Below, one piece after another: positions 53,906 through 61,468 of a stretch of 64,000 nucleotides of DNA (position 1 is its first letter; every line of letters starts with the position of its first letter). The position numbers were made by a program, and so were the translations under genes. The DNA lies in assembly GCF_014696355.1 (NCBI RefSeq), contig NZ_JACJQA010000008.1:89105-153104 (forward strand), in the 5' to 3' direction. The stretch comes from Pseudanabaena sp. FACHB-1998 (GTDB lineage: Bacteria > Cyanobacteriota > Cyanobacteriia > Pseudanabaenales > Pseudanabaenaceae). Below the pieces are notes generated by a model. The model was given only the letters and a program-made list of their open reading frames with translations, was not told the origin of the DNA and made no database searches.

Positions 53906-54012
53906 GACTGTGGCGCACAAGCATTAGAACAAATCAAAACCCAAGGAGCTAGTTGCGACGCTTCGCGCCGCAACTAGCTCCTTGGGTTCTAACAAAAATG
54001 GCTACAGCTATA
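53904..54012. repeat. MITE-like fold-back element (copy E, left end degraded)
   Basis: The left end has CTGTGGCGCACAAGCATTAG instead of the full TATAGCTGTGGTCAC. It continues with AACAAATCAAAACCCAAGGA, the central stem GCTAGTTGCGACGCTTCGCG with near-complement, and TTCTAACAAAAATGGCTACA, ending GCTATA. It lies between the converging acetyltransferase and thiD genes. Confidence 0.7.
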
Positions 54013-54014
54013 AA

Positions 54015-54851
54015 TCAGTGCAAAGCGCTGTATTGTCTGGGCAGTAATGGAAAGAAATGTCCTACTGGCCCCTGTCCTTGCCCAATCGCTAAGGAATATT
54101 TCAAGGCTTCGGTCACATAGTTTTTGGCTTCCTGCACTGCTTTAAAATGGGGTTTACCTAGAGCCAGATTGGCAGCGATCGCGGCAGATAGAGTGCAGCC
54201 TGTACCATGAGTATGGGGCGTATCAATTACTTCTGTCTGCAAGGTTTCAAGGCGATCGCCATCAAACCACACATCGATCGCTTTGAGTGCGCCTGTCATG
54301 CCGCCGCCTTTGACGAGAACCGATCGCGCTCCGAGTTTATAGATTTTTTGCGCCGCAGTTTGCATGTCCTCCAAGCTGTGGATTTCCATATCCGCCAGAA
54401 TTTGCGCTTCGTAGCGATTGGGTGTGGCGATCGCCGCAAGGGGAACTAATTGTTCGCGAATAGTTTTCATTGCCTCGTTATCCAATAGTTGCGCCCCTGC
54501 TCTGGATACCATCACTGGATCAACAACCACATTCCCAAACCCAAAGGAAACTAATTTTTTGGCGACGGTTTTAATAATTTCTTGATTGAGCAGCATCCCT
54601 GTTTTGATCGCACTCACTCGCATATCAAGCATGACTGCTTCAAATTGGGCAGTCACGGTTTCGGCTGACACTGCCTCGACTCGCGTTACGCCTTGGGTGT
54701 TTTGGGCGGTGATGCAGGTGAGTACGCTGGTTCCATGTACGCAGTGAAAGGCAAAGGTGCGGAGGTCGGCTTGTATGCCTGCGCCGCCGCCACTATCGGA
54801 ACCTGCGATCGTCATAGCGATCGGGATTTGCGAACTATTGAAACTGGTCAT
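54015..54851 (-). CDS. thiD: Hydroxymethylpyrimidine/phosphomethylpyrimidine kinase
   Basis: Phosphorylates the pyrimidine precursor twice in thiamine synthesis. It belongs to the PfkB/ribokinase-like family: AMTIAGSDSGGGAGIQADLR at the start, VVDPVMVSRAGAQLLD near 113, and the anion-hole motif HTHGTGCTLSAAIAANLALG near 212. It is of normal length, 278 residues, and is not fused to ThiE. It lies 56 bp from the 3' end of the Roco gene. Confidence 0.92.
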   Translation of the reverse strand: MTSFNSSQIPIAMTIAGSDSGGGAGIQADLRTFAFHCVHGTSVLTCITAQNTQGVTRVEAVSAETVTAQFEAVMLDMRVSAIKTGMLLNQEIIKTVAKKLVSFGFGNVVVDPVMVSRAGAQLLDNEAMKTIREQLVPLAAIATPNRYEAQILADMEIHSLEDMQTAAQKIYKLGARSVLVKGGGMTGALKAIDVWFDGDRLETLQTEVIDTPHTHGTGCTLSAAIAANLALGKPHFKAVQEAKNYVTEALKYSLAIGQGQGPVGHFFPLLPRQYSALH

Positions 54852-54907
54852 AATGCAAGGTGATGTTCGAGATAGGTTTTACAAATTTTGACGGGAATAT
54901 TTTGTCC

Positions 54908-57679
54908 CTACTTTTTGATTAACTCTATCCCTAATTTACTACCGATTTCCAGAACATTATTAGCGAAGTCGGTTGTACTTGCGATTGCGCCAAAGGTAAC
55001 TGTGGCAGCGGTCAACAGGGCAAGTAGTCTTTTTCTGAGTTTGGGAATATTGCGTTCTGACGCTGGCTTTTGAATTTCAACTTCCACATCTTCCACATCA
55101 ATGATTAATTCTTCTCGCACTTCTGATGGAAACTGTTCGGCGGTTTGACGAAGATTGTTGATTAGATGCAATAGTTCAGCTACGCTTGCGCCACTTGTTT
55201 GGCTAAAGTTGGAAGCTTGTTGACGGGCGTTGTCTTTGACTTCATTGGCAAAGTTAGCGATATTTGCGCCTTGTAGATTGTTATTAATTTCTGTCATGGG
55301 TTTAAATTCTCCTTGTTGGTTACTATTATAAATTTGGTTGACAATTGTAAAGCGATCTTTTTCTATTTCATCTCTTTGTGTCTTCTGACGCAACTCTATC
55401 GATTCATAACCATCCAGCAATTGACGGATATTGATGGTTATGTTGAGTTTCCCGATAGGATAGTCCTGAATACCCATTGCTTCAAGTCCAAGTAATTCTT
55501 GATAGTCGAGGGGTGGATGTTGGGGATAGTTGGGAACGGGAACCCATTCAGTGATTTCAAGGTTGGGGAGTGTAGAGTGAATTCTTTTGAAAGTATCGCG
55601 CAGGATACCAAGAAATAAGCGGCGAGTTTCTTTGCGTCCGCTAATAGTGATAAAGATTTTTTTGTCTTCAGAATCGGCTTTGATACGGGCAATGTTGTAG
55701 ATTTCTTTGTTCTCTTTGTAATGCAACATTACACCACTACGCCAGTAGATTTGGTTATGAATTTTCTCATGAGTGAGAACAATGAAGCGGGAAATAATAC
55801 TTTCAGGGAGGACTCGGTAATGGTATTGAAATTCGAGGGTTTCGCCTTGAAGTCTCGTTTCGTCTGGCTGATCTTTGGGTAGAAGTCCTGCGATTAGGAA
55901 TTGTGGTGGACGATAATCTAGTTCAAAACAAAGCTCAAATTCTTTCATTAGCCCGATGAGATAGCTATGGCGCTTGGTGGGATAGCTTACTGGATCAAGG
56001 ATACGGGTCAGATCAGAAGAGGTAAAGACACCTTTGGTTTTAGTTTTAAGGATTTCATCGCTGAGCATGGCATAGATACCTTCTGTCACCCATTGGGGTT
56101 TGAGAACATTAGTATCTTTGAGAATGGGATGATCTCGGAAATTAAGAACTAAACCGAGGCGATGTAGAAGGTCGATTAGTTGTTCTTGGTCAAGTTCTTC
56201 GAGGATTTTGTTTTCATTGCAAATGCTAAGATAACGGCTATGAGTAATGAAGTCTTCGGGCATAGATTCAAGTTGTTCTTTTACGGCAAACCATGAGTGA
56301 GGTAGGGGATTGTAGACTTCTTTCAGGTTCCCAACTTGCTTTATAATTGCAGTGCTAAGATCATCAATGCCAATATTGTCTTGGCAAGAGGTTTCGATTA
56401 TGTCTTGAATGTTAGGATATTTTTCGCGCAGTGCCTTACGATTGATGTCGAGTGGTTGTTCATCTTTTTTGTTGCCAACAATAATTACAGGGGACTGTCC
56501 GCCAAAGCTTTCAATCAGTTTTAGCCAATATTCAATTCGGTTTTCTTCTTCGCTGGTGCGACAGTTGCAGACGAGGAGATAGAGGCTACGTTTGGTTAAA
56601 AAGAATTGATGGGTGGCGTGATAAATTTCTTGCCCTCCAAAGTCCCAAACATTGAGACGAATATCTTTGGCATTGATCTTCACATTCCAAGTCTCCACAT
56701 TAAGACCGTCAGTTTGAGGCTGATTTTTGTCAAATTTATTGCGCAATAAGCGCTCGATGAGAGATGTTTTGCCGACACTGCCTTGTCCAATGAGTAGGAG
56801 TTTAGCTTCATGAAGTGGACGACTTTTATGAAGCAGACGTAAGTAATTAAAAATTTTTGCCGCTTCTCTTGAATCAAGTATTTCTGGAGAGATCTCAAGA
56901 AGATTATTACTCAAGTCGAGTTTTTTTAAGTTAGTTAAACTTTGAATCCCATCTGGGAGCTTTTTGATTTTGTTATTTGAGAGGTCAAGATAAGTTAGCC
57001 TAGTTAAACTGGCTATGTACCAAGGAATTCTTTGGATTTTATTTTTAGAAACGTTAAATGAAGTTAGATTAGTTAAATTGAAGATATCTGAGGGGAGATC
57101 CTGAATTAGGTTTTGAGAAAGATCAAGCAAAGTTAGATTGGTTAAATTGAAAATCGCAGGTGGGATATCCTGGATTAGGTTTCGAGAGAGGTCAAGTGAA
57201 GATAGATTATTTAGATTTGACATCTCAGATGGTATATCTTTAATTGGATTATGAGAGAGGTCAAGTGAAGTTAGATTATTAAGATTTGATATTTCAGATG
57301 GTATGTCCTTAATACGATTGTGGGATAGATTAAGTGAAGTTAGATTATTAAGATTTGATATCTTAGATGGTATGTCCTGAATCTGGTTATAGGAGATGTT
57401 AAGTGAAGTTAAATTCACTAAGTTGAAAATTTCAGATGAGAGATATGTAATAAAATTGTTTGAGAGATCAAGTGAAGTTAACTTTGGTAAGCTTGTGAAA
57501 CTAGCAATTTCCGAGATACTGTTGTTTGAGAGATTAAGATAAGTCAGACTAGTGACAAAAATTATATTCCATGGAATGCTAACTAATCCTATATCTGATA
57601 GATCTAGTGAATCTATGCCATGAACAGCAGCATAATCTATAAATTCTTCTAAAGATCCTACTTGATGCCATCTCATCAT
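54908..57679 (-). CDS. Roco-family GTPase (LRR-Roc-COR) with C-terminal adaptor-like tail
   Basis: A 923-residue protein. About 20-265 are ten leucine-rich repeats of 23 residues (pattern NLTSLDLSHNPIKDIPSE). The Roc GTPase domain has GQGSVGKTSLIERLL near 297, WDFGGQEIYHATHQFFL near 345 and GNKKDEQ. A COR domain follows (about 465-730; HSWFAVKEQLE, YRVLPESIISRFIV). The last ~125 residues (MTEINNNLQGANIANFANEV onward) are helical with a hydrophobic end (LLALLTAATVTFGAIAS), a tail type seen on predicted bacterial conflict/NTPase proteins. Bacterial Roco proteins are dimerising GTPases related to LRRK2; the role here is unknown. It lies at the edge of an accessory region. Confidence 0.88.
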   Translation of the reverse strand: MMRWHQVGSLEEFIDYAAVHGIDSLDLSDIGLVSIPWNIIFVTSLTYLNLSNNSISEIASFTSLPKLTSLDLSNNFITYLSSEIFNLVNLTSLNISYNQIQDIPSKISNLNNLTSLNLSHNRIKDIPSEISNLNNLTSLDLSHNPIKDIPSEMSNLNNLSSLDLSRNLIQDIPPAIFNLTNLTLLDLSQNLIQDLPSDIFNLTNLTSFNVSKNKIQRIPWYIASLTRLTYLDLSNNKIKKLPDGIQSLTNLKKLDLSNNLLEISPEILDSREAAKIFNYLRLLHKSRPLHEAKLLLIGQGSVGKTSLIERLLRNKFDKNQPQTDGLNVETWNVKINAKDIRLNVWDFGGQEIYHATHQFFLTKRSLYLLVCNCRTSEEENRIEYWLKLIESFGGQSPVIIVGNKKDEQPLDINRKALREKYPNIQDIIETSCQDNIGIDDLSTAIIKQVGNLKEVYNPLPHSWFAVKEQLESMPEDFITHSRYLSICNENKILEELDQEQLIDLLHRLGLVLNFRDHPILKDTNVLKPQWVTEGIYAMLSDEILKTKTKGVFTSSDLTRILDPVSYPTKRHSYLIGLMKEFELCFELDYRPPQFLIAGLLPKDQPDETRLQGETLEFQYHYRVLPESIISRFIVLTHEKIHNQIYWRSGVMLHYKENKEIYNIARIKADSEDKKIFITISGRKETRRLFLGILRDTFKRIHSTLPNLEITEWVPVPNYPQHPPLDYQELLGLEAMGIQDYPIGKLNITINIRQLLDGYESIELRQKTQRDEIEKDRFTIVNQIYNSNQQGEFKPMTEINNNLQGANIANFANEVKDNARQQASNFSQTSGASVAELLHLINNLRQTAEQFPSEVREELIIDVEDVEVEIQKPASERNIPKLRKRLLALLTAATVTFGAIASTTDFANNVLEIGSKLGIELIKK

Positions 57680-57744
57680 TTACTCCCATAACATCTCTAA
57701 TTTTTCCTAACAAATATTTATTTGCACAATTTTCATGATTAATT

Positions 57745-58885
57745 CTTAGTACAGGACAAAAAGTTGCACAAGTAGACAGGAAGGGGTTTTATAAAAGATA
57801 ACCACATCGCAAATAAAACCCCTGTGAAAGAGATTAACCTATTTCGCGAAAAGTTGCATGAACATCTGCAATGGAATGGAGCAAGACTAGCATTTGTGTC
57901 GATGTTCTTGATTGCACTAATGCGAGTAAAAACAGTAAACCTAGCCGAACTCGCGACAGGATTTAGTGGTGAAGCTAAAGTCGAATCACACTATAAGCGG
58001 TTACAGAGATTTTTCAGGGAGTTTGAAGTGGACTATCAAAGCATCGCTTTAATGGTCGTCAAAGTGATGAAAATACCCGAACCATGGGTAATCAGCATTG
58101 ACCGCACCGATTGGAGATTCGGTAAGACCGTGTTTAATGTGCTGACATTAGGAGTAGTGCATCACGGTATCGCATTCCCGTTGGTATGGATGATGCTGGA
58201 CAAAAAAGGTAACTCAAACACCCGTGAACGTTGTGAATTGTGTAATCGTTTTCTGGAAATATTTGGAGATCGTAAAATCGACTTCTTGACCGCAGATCGT
58301 GAATTTGTGGGAGAAGAGTGGTTTGATTACTTGCTTTGTGACCCATGTACCCGTTTTCGTATCCGTATTCGTAAAAACACCTTGCTTGACGATGGGCAGA
58401 AACAACTACGGGCTGATGTTTGTTTTCAAGATCTCCAAGTTGGTCAATCGAAAGTGTTGTCCAAACCCAAAAAAGTTTGGAACTATTGGCTTCGTATAGC
58501 CGCTATGCGTCTGGAGAACGGCGATTTGTTAATTGTCGCTACCGCTCATGACCCTAATACTGCTATTTCTGACTATGCCAAGCGTTGGGCGATTGAGACT
58601 CTGTTCGGTTGTTTTAAATCCCGTGGCTTTTGTTTAGAGTCCACTCATCTTCAAGATTCGGAACGCCTCTCTAAGCTACTTGCTTTACTCACTCTGGCTT
58701 TATGTTGGGCTTTTTCGTCTGGGCTTTGGCTTGCCCAACTCACTCTTCTCAAACCTAAAAAGCACGGTCGCTTACCTAAAAGCATTTTTCGTCTTGGTTT
58801 TGATTACCTTCGTCACTTCATCTTTGACCTTCACCTCAATTCTCAAGCCTTTTTTAACTCCATTAAATTTTTGTCCTGTACTTAG
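57745..58885 (+). mobile_element. Complete IS4-type insertion sequence with 5-bp target duplication
   Basis: The element proper is 57750-58880 (1,131 bp). The ends are inverted repeats TACAGGACAAAAAGTT (57750-57765) and the complement of AAATTTTTGTCCTGTA (58865-58880), matching in 14 of 16 positions. The 5-bp direct repeat CTTAG flanks both sides (57745-57749 and 58881-58885). It contains a single transposase gene. Intact ends, duplication and frame suggest a recent insertion. Confidence 0.88.
57824..58885 (+). CDS. IS4-family transposase
   Basis: A 353-residue DDE transposase starting with GTG (VKEINLFREKLH). Catalytic residues sit in WVISIDRTDW near 92, FLTADREFVG near 157 and KRWAIETLFGCFKSRGF near 258 (the YREK-like E region). 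It carries out cut-and-paste transposition. The frame runs through the whole right inverted repeat and ends at a TAG that lies in the flanking target duplication, so the last codons (KFLSCT and stop) depend on the insertion site. Confidence 0.88.
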   Translation: MKEINLFREKLHEHLQWNGARLAFVSMFLIALMRVKTVNLAELATGFSGEAKVESHYKRLQRFFREFEVDYQSIALMVVKVMKIPEPWVISIDRTDWRFGKTVFNVLTLGVVHHGIAFPLVWMMLDKKGNSNTRERCELCNRFLEIFGDRKIDFLTADREFVGEEWFDYLLCDPCTRFRIRIRKNTLLDDGQKQLRADVCFQDLQVGQSKVLSKPKKVWNYWLRIAAMRLENGDLLIVATAHDPNTAISDYAKRWAIETLFGCFKSRGFCLESTHLQDSERLSKLLALLTLALCWAFSSGLWLAQLTLLKPKKHGRLPKSIFRLGFDYLRHFIFDLHLNSQAFFNSIKFLSCT

Positions 58886-59122
58886 GGCATCAGTACTCAA
58901 CTCAAGCAATATATCCCCAACTTTGACGAAATTATCACTGAAAACGATGAAGACTTTGAATCAAGTGGTCTAATTACTGCATCCGTTATCCGCTTAGGCT
59001 TTTTGACAGTTATACCAAATAGAAATGTAATTGGTTCGACTGGCAAAATTTCATCAGCGAGATATCAAAGACTTCTAAGCAACTTGATTCAACATTTGAC
59101 ACAATCTTCAGCATCCAAGTAA
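58886..59122 (+). pseudogene. 3' fragment of a PemK/MazF-like toxin gene
   Basis: In the frame beginning AGT ACT CAA, the sequence reads STQLKQYIPNFDEIITENDE, then DFESSGLITASVIRLGFLTV, GSTGKISSARYQRLLSNLIQ and a TAA at 59120. This resembles the C-terminal half of PemK/MazF-like growth inhibitors (SVIRLGFL and G-IS-R-Q-LL patterns). No start or N-terminal half is present on the other side of the insertion sequence, so it was truncated before or during that insertion. Its end overlaps the orphan antitoxin gene on the other strand. Confidence 0.5.
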
Positions 59123-59325
59123 CCACGCAGATCGGCGATCGCTCCCTCCGCAGTCTGAGACTTTAAAACTCCAGTGCGATACTCAGCCACGCCCTCACGA
59201 CATTCCTCTAAAATTTGCCGCCTTCTCACCTCAGCATTACGTTTTTTAAGAATATCAATTAATATTTCCTGCTGATCGATTGACAACTGACTAACCGCAT
59301 CAAGCGCATTTTCAAACGTAATCAT
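59089..59325 (-). CDS. Orphan antitoxin-like protein, duplicate 1
   Basis: A 78-residue protein (MITFENALDAVSQLSIDQQE) with a helical C-terminal part (RRRQILEECREGVAEYR, TAEGAIADLRGYL). It resembles small cyanobacterial antitoxin-like proteins usually placed before a RelE-type toxin, but no toxin follows here. It is nearly identical to the gene at 60171-60395 until the last residues. Confidence 0.6.
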   Translation of the reverse strand: MITFENALDAVSQLSIDQQEILIDILKKRNAEVRRRQILEECREGVAEYRTGVLKSQTAEGAIADLRGYLDAEDCVKC

Positions 59326-59384
59326 AGTTCACCCTAATCGAGCAGATTCACAATATTTTACAAGGTTTTTAGGCAGGCGATCGC
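59121..59384 (-). repeat. Segmental duplication, copy 1
   Basis: A 264-bp block covering most of the orphan antitoxin gene and its promoter, ending in AGGCAGGCGATCGC. It matches 60191-60454 without any insertion or deletion and with roughly 10% differences by eye. Confidence 0.8.
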
Positions 59385-59429
59385 ATTGCGAAGGAAAAAG
59401 GGAAAGGGGTTTTTGCGGTTGCGATGAGC

Positions 59430-59849
59430 TTATTCTAGAAACCAATTTTCAATTCTTAAACCATCGAAAAACTGAAAGTCTGCAACGTTGTTAGTCACCA
59501 AGATCAAATTATTGGCATGAGCAATACTCGCAATCTGCCCATCCGCAAAAGCAGGAGTCTTACCAATCTTCGCTAACCTTGCTCTCTCCCTTGCGTGCCA
59601 CTCCGCCGCAGGTTGATCATAATTAAACACAGGCAAACTCAACACCGACTCTTGAATATAATTCCAAAGAGCCTCTCGCTTTCTAGATTCTGGAAGTCGT
59701 AAACAGCCATATATAAGCTCATGCACAACAATACTCGCAGTAACAATTTCCAATTGATAAACATCTAGCTTATGTAAAATATTCGCATTTGGAATAGCTC
59801 TTGCTGGCTCCGAAAGCGTATTAGTATCAAGCAAATATTGAAAACTCAT
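59430..59849 (-). CDS. VapC-type PIN-domain toxin
   Basis: A 139-residue PIN ribonuclease with all conserved acids: YLLDTNTLSEP (first Asp), VHELIYGC (Glu near 44), FADGQIASIAHANNLILVTNN (Asp near 100 and the final acid in VADF). It overlaps its antitoxin by 4 bp (ATGA) and appears intact. In its family it cuts tRNA or rRNA. Confidence 0.88.
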   Translation of the reverse strand: MSFQYLLDTNTLSEPARAIPNANILHKLDVYQLEIVTASIVVHELIYGCLRLPESRKREALWNYIQESVLSLPVFNYDQPAAEWHARERARLAKIGKTPAFADGQIASIAHANNLILVTNNVADFQFFDGLRIENWFLE

Positions 59850-60121
59850 AGGATGATTTCTCTACCCACACTGCGATCGCGCAAATCCGCAAAATCCTCA
59901 TTAGTAAAACCCACTCCCTCATTTTGGATTGTCAATCTAAATTTTTGCAATCCTTTCCAGAAAGCAGTTTTTTGTTGAACTTCGTTGAGATTCTCAGATT
60001 CTTGGTTAACTTGGCGATCGCCCAACTCAAACGCCAAAAAATCAATAAAGTGTAATACCTGCTGCTGTTGCGCTGTTGGCAATTTCTGCATTTTACTCAA
60101 AGCCTTTTCTAACACTGTCAT
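59846..60121 (-). CDS. VapB-like antitoxin A
   Basis: A 91-residue antitoxin, MTVLEKALSKMQKLPTAQQQ, of the DUF2281 type. The C-terminal part (FADLRDRSVGREIIL) would contact the toxin. ATG 60121 is chosen over an in-frame TTG at 60136; GAGGA precedes it. The N-terminal 40 residues are a paralogue of the antitoxin at 60914-61171, while the rest differs. Confidence 0.82.
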   Translation of the reverse strand: MTVLEKALSKMQKLPTAQQQQVLHFIDFLAFELGDRQVNQESENLNEVQQKTAFWKGLQKFRLTIQNEGVGFTNEDFADLRDRSVGREIIL

Positions 60122-60170
60122 TCTTTGAATCCTCAAATTATGTTGAGCTAATTAACTAACATTTCTACCA

Positions 60171-60395
60171 TTATTTACCTATAGTGTAATAACTACGCAA
60201 ATCGACAATCGCTTCCTCCGCAGTCTGAGCCTTTAAAACTCCAGAGCGGTACTCAGTCATACCCTCACGACATTCTTCTAGAATTTGCCGCCTTCTCACC
60301 TCAGCATTCCGTTTCTTAAGAATATCAATTAATATTTCCTGCTGATCAATTGACAACTGACTAACCGCATCAAGCGCACTTTCAAACGTAATCAT
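60171..60395 (-). CDS. Orphan antitoxin-like protein, duplicate 2
   Basis: A 74-residue protein almost identical to the one at 59089-59325 over its first ~65 residues (MITFESALDAVSQLSIDQQE), but ending LRSYYTIGK. No toxin gene follows; the next gene downstream is the VapB-like antitoxin of another module. Confidence 0.6.
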   Translation of the reverse strand: MITFESALDAVSQLSIDQQEILIDILKKRNAEVRRRQILEECREGMTEYRSGVLKAQTAEEAIVDLRSYYTIGK

Positions 60396-60454
60396 AATCC
60401 ACCATAATCTAGCAGATTCACAATATTTTACAAGGTTTTTAGGCAGGCGATCGC
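60191..60454 (-). repeat. Segmental duplication, copy 2
   Basis: The 264-bp partner of 59121-59384, including antitoxin coding sequence and upstream region to AGGCAGGCGATCGC. The two copies flank one PIN TA module, giving the direct-repeat structure expected from tandem duplication or recombination. Confidence 0.8.
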
Positions 60455-60503
60455 GGGATCAAGGAAAAAGTAGAATGAAAAAAGGAAAAAATAATGGGGA
60501 AAT

Positions 60504-60917
60504 TTACGGTTGAATTATAGAAATCTCTTCATTACGGTGTTTGCGATAAATTTTAAAATCACCATCTAAAGTCATCACCGCACTATTAGCACTTCGCTCA
60601 GACATTCTCACCAAACAAGCATCCGCAAACGACATCGGCACAGACTCATAACGATCCATCAATACCCGCACATTACCCGCATCCTCTTGCAAATCAAAAG
60701 CGATCGCGATCGCACCAACCTCAATCATTTCAAAAACTGCTTCAGTCAAATATTTTCTTTTCAACAAAAAACAAGTCTCAGAAATTACCGCCTCACAAGT
60801 TAATGCAGGGGGATTAACTTGCGCCCACTGTCTGACAGCCCAAGCATGATTGCGATCGCTCTTACTCAGCAAAGAAACCAACACACTCGTATCCAAAATC
60901 ACACGTTGCTCAATCAA
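60504..60917 (-). CDS. PIN-domain toxin with TTG start
   Basis: A 137-residue PIN toxin: VILDTSVLVSLLS (first Asp), CEAVISETCFLLKRKYL (Glu), MSFADACLVRMSE (third acid), VMTLDGDFKIYRKH. The start is TTG at 60917, overlapping the antitoxin TGA in GCTTGATTGAG, because the first beta-strand must begin within a few residues and no ATG lies near. It appears intact. Confidence 0.85.
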   Translation of the reverse strand: MIEQRVILDTSVLVSLLSKSDRNHAWAVRQWAQVNPPALTCEAVISETCFLLKRKYLTEAVFEMIEVGAIAIAFDLQEDAGNVRVLMDRYESVPMSFADACLVRMSERSANSAVMTLDGDFKIYRKHRNEEISIIQP

Positions 60918-61171
60918 GCTCCGTAACCCTCCATATATTTTTGATTTATAGACAAATCATCAGGCAAATCATCAGCAATACCAATCCATTTTTTAGTGAG
61001 TTCATAGCAAGAGACAACAGACTTATCATCCGCTAATGGAACTTCAGAAACTTTTTTAACTTGGCGATCGCCTAACTCAAACGCGAGAAATTCAACAAAG
61101 CGGAGTACTTGTTGCTGCTGATCTGTTGGTAACGCCTGCATTTTACTCAGAACTTTCTCTAACACCGTCAT
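60914..61171 (-). CDS. VapB-like antitoxin B
   Basis: An 85-residue antitoxin, MTVLEKVLSKMQALPTDQQQ, with AGGAGG a few bases upstream of the ATG. Its first 40 residues match antitoxin A at 59846-60121 closely; the C-terminal half (TKKWIGIADDLPDDLSINQK) is unrelated and presumably fits its own PIN toxin. Its stop overlaps the toxin start. Confidence 0.82.
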   Translation of the reverse strand: MTVLEKVLSKMQALPTDQQQQVLRFVEFLAFELGDRQVKKVSEVPLADDKSVVSCYELTKKWIGIADDLPDDLSINQKYMEGYGA

Positions 61172-61256
61172 TCTCTGAATCCTCCTGCATAATTAATCTA
61201 GTGACATTTTACAAGCTTTTTTAGATAGGCGATCGCGTTATCAAGGGAAAACTAGA

Positions 61257-61371
61257 AAGTAATGATTTCTAAACCACGATTTTTGACTATGCGATTAGCA
61301 ATCTTTCCTGATCATTTTTTCTAAAAGATCTATCCAAAACAGCAGTATCGAGAATTAAGGGCTGACTTCTT
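61257..61371 (-). pseudogene. Possible PIN toxin relic
   Basis: On the minus strand SQPLILDTAVLDRSF and NDQERLLIA occur in one frame. After a one-base shift, RIVKNRGLEIITF and a TAG follow. These pieces look like the start, the late-middle and the end of a PIN domain with large deletions. The evidence is short and weak. The surrounding ~300 bp between antitoxin B and radA holds nothing else that I can support. Confidence 0.35.
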
Positions 61372-61468
61372 AAGAAAAATCTAACTCAGTGCGATCGCCA
61401 CAATTATCATCAAAGGAATTGAGTCGTTTATGATGTTTGATACAACCTATTGAGCCTATATTTAAACA

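Noticed and set aside
56880..57560. Regular ~69-bp direct repeats resembling a CRISPR or minisatellite
   Set aside because: They encode the 23-residue leucine-rich repeats of the Roco protein in frame, with codon-level variation. No spacer/repeat structure is present.
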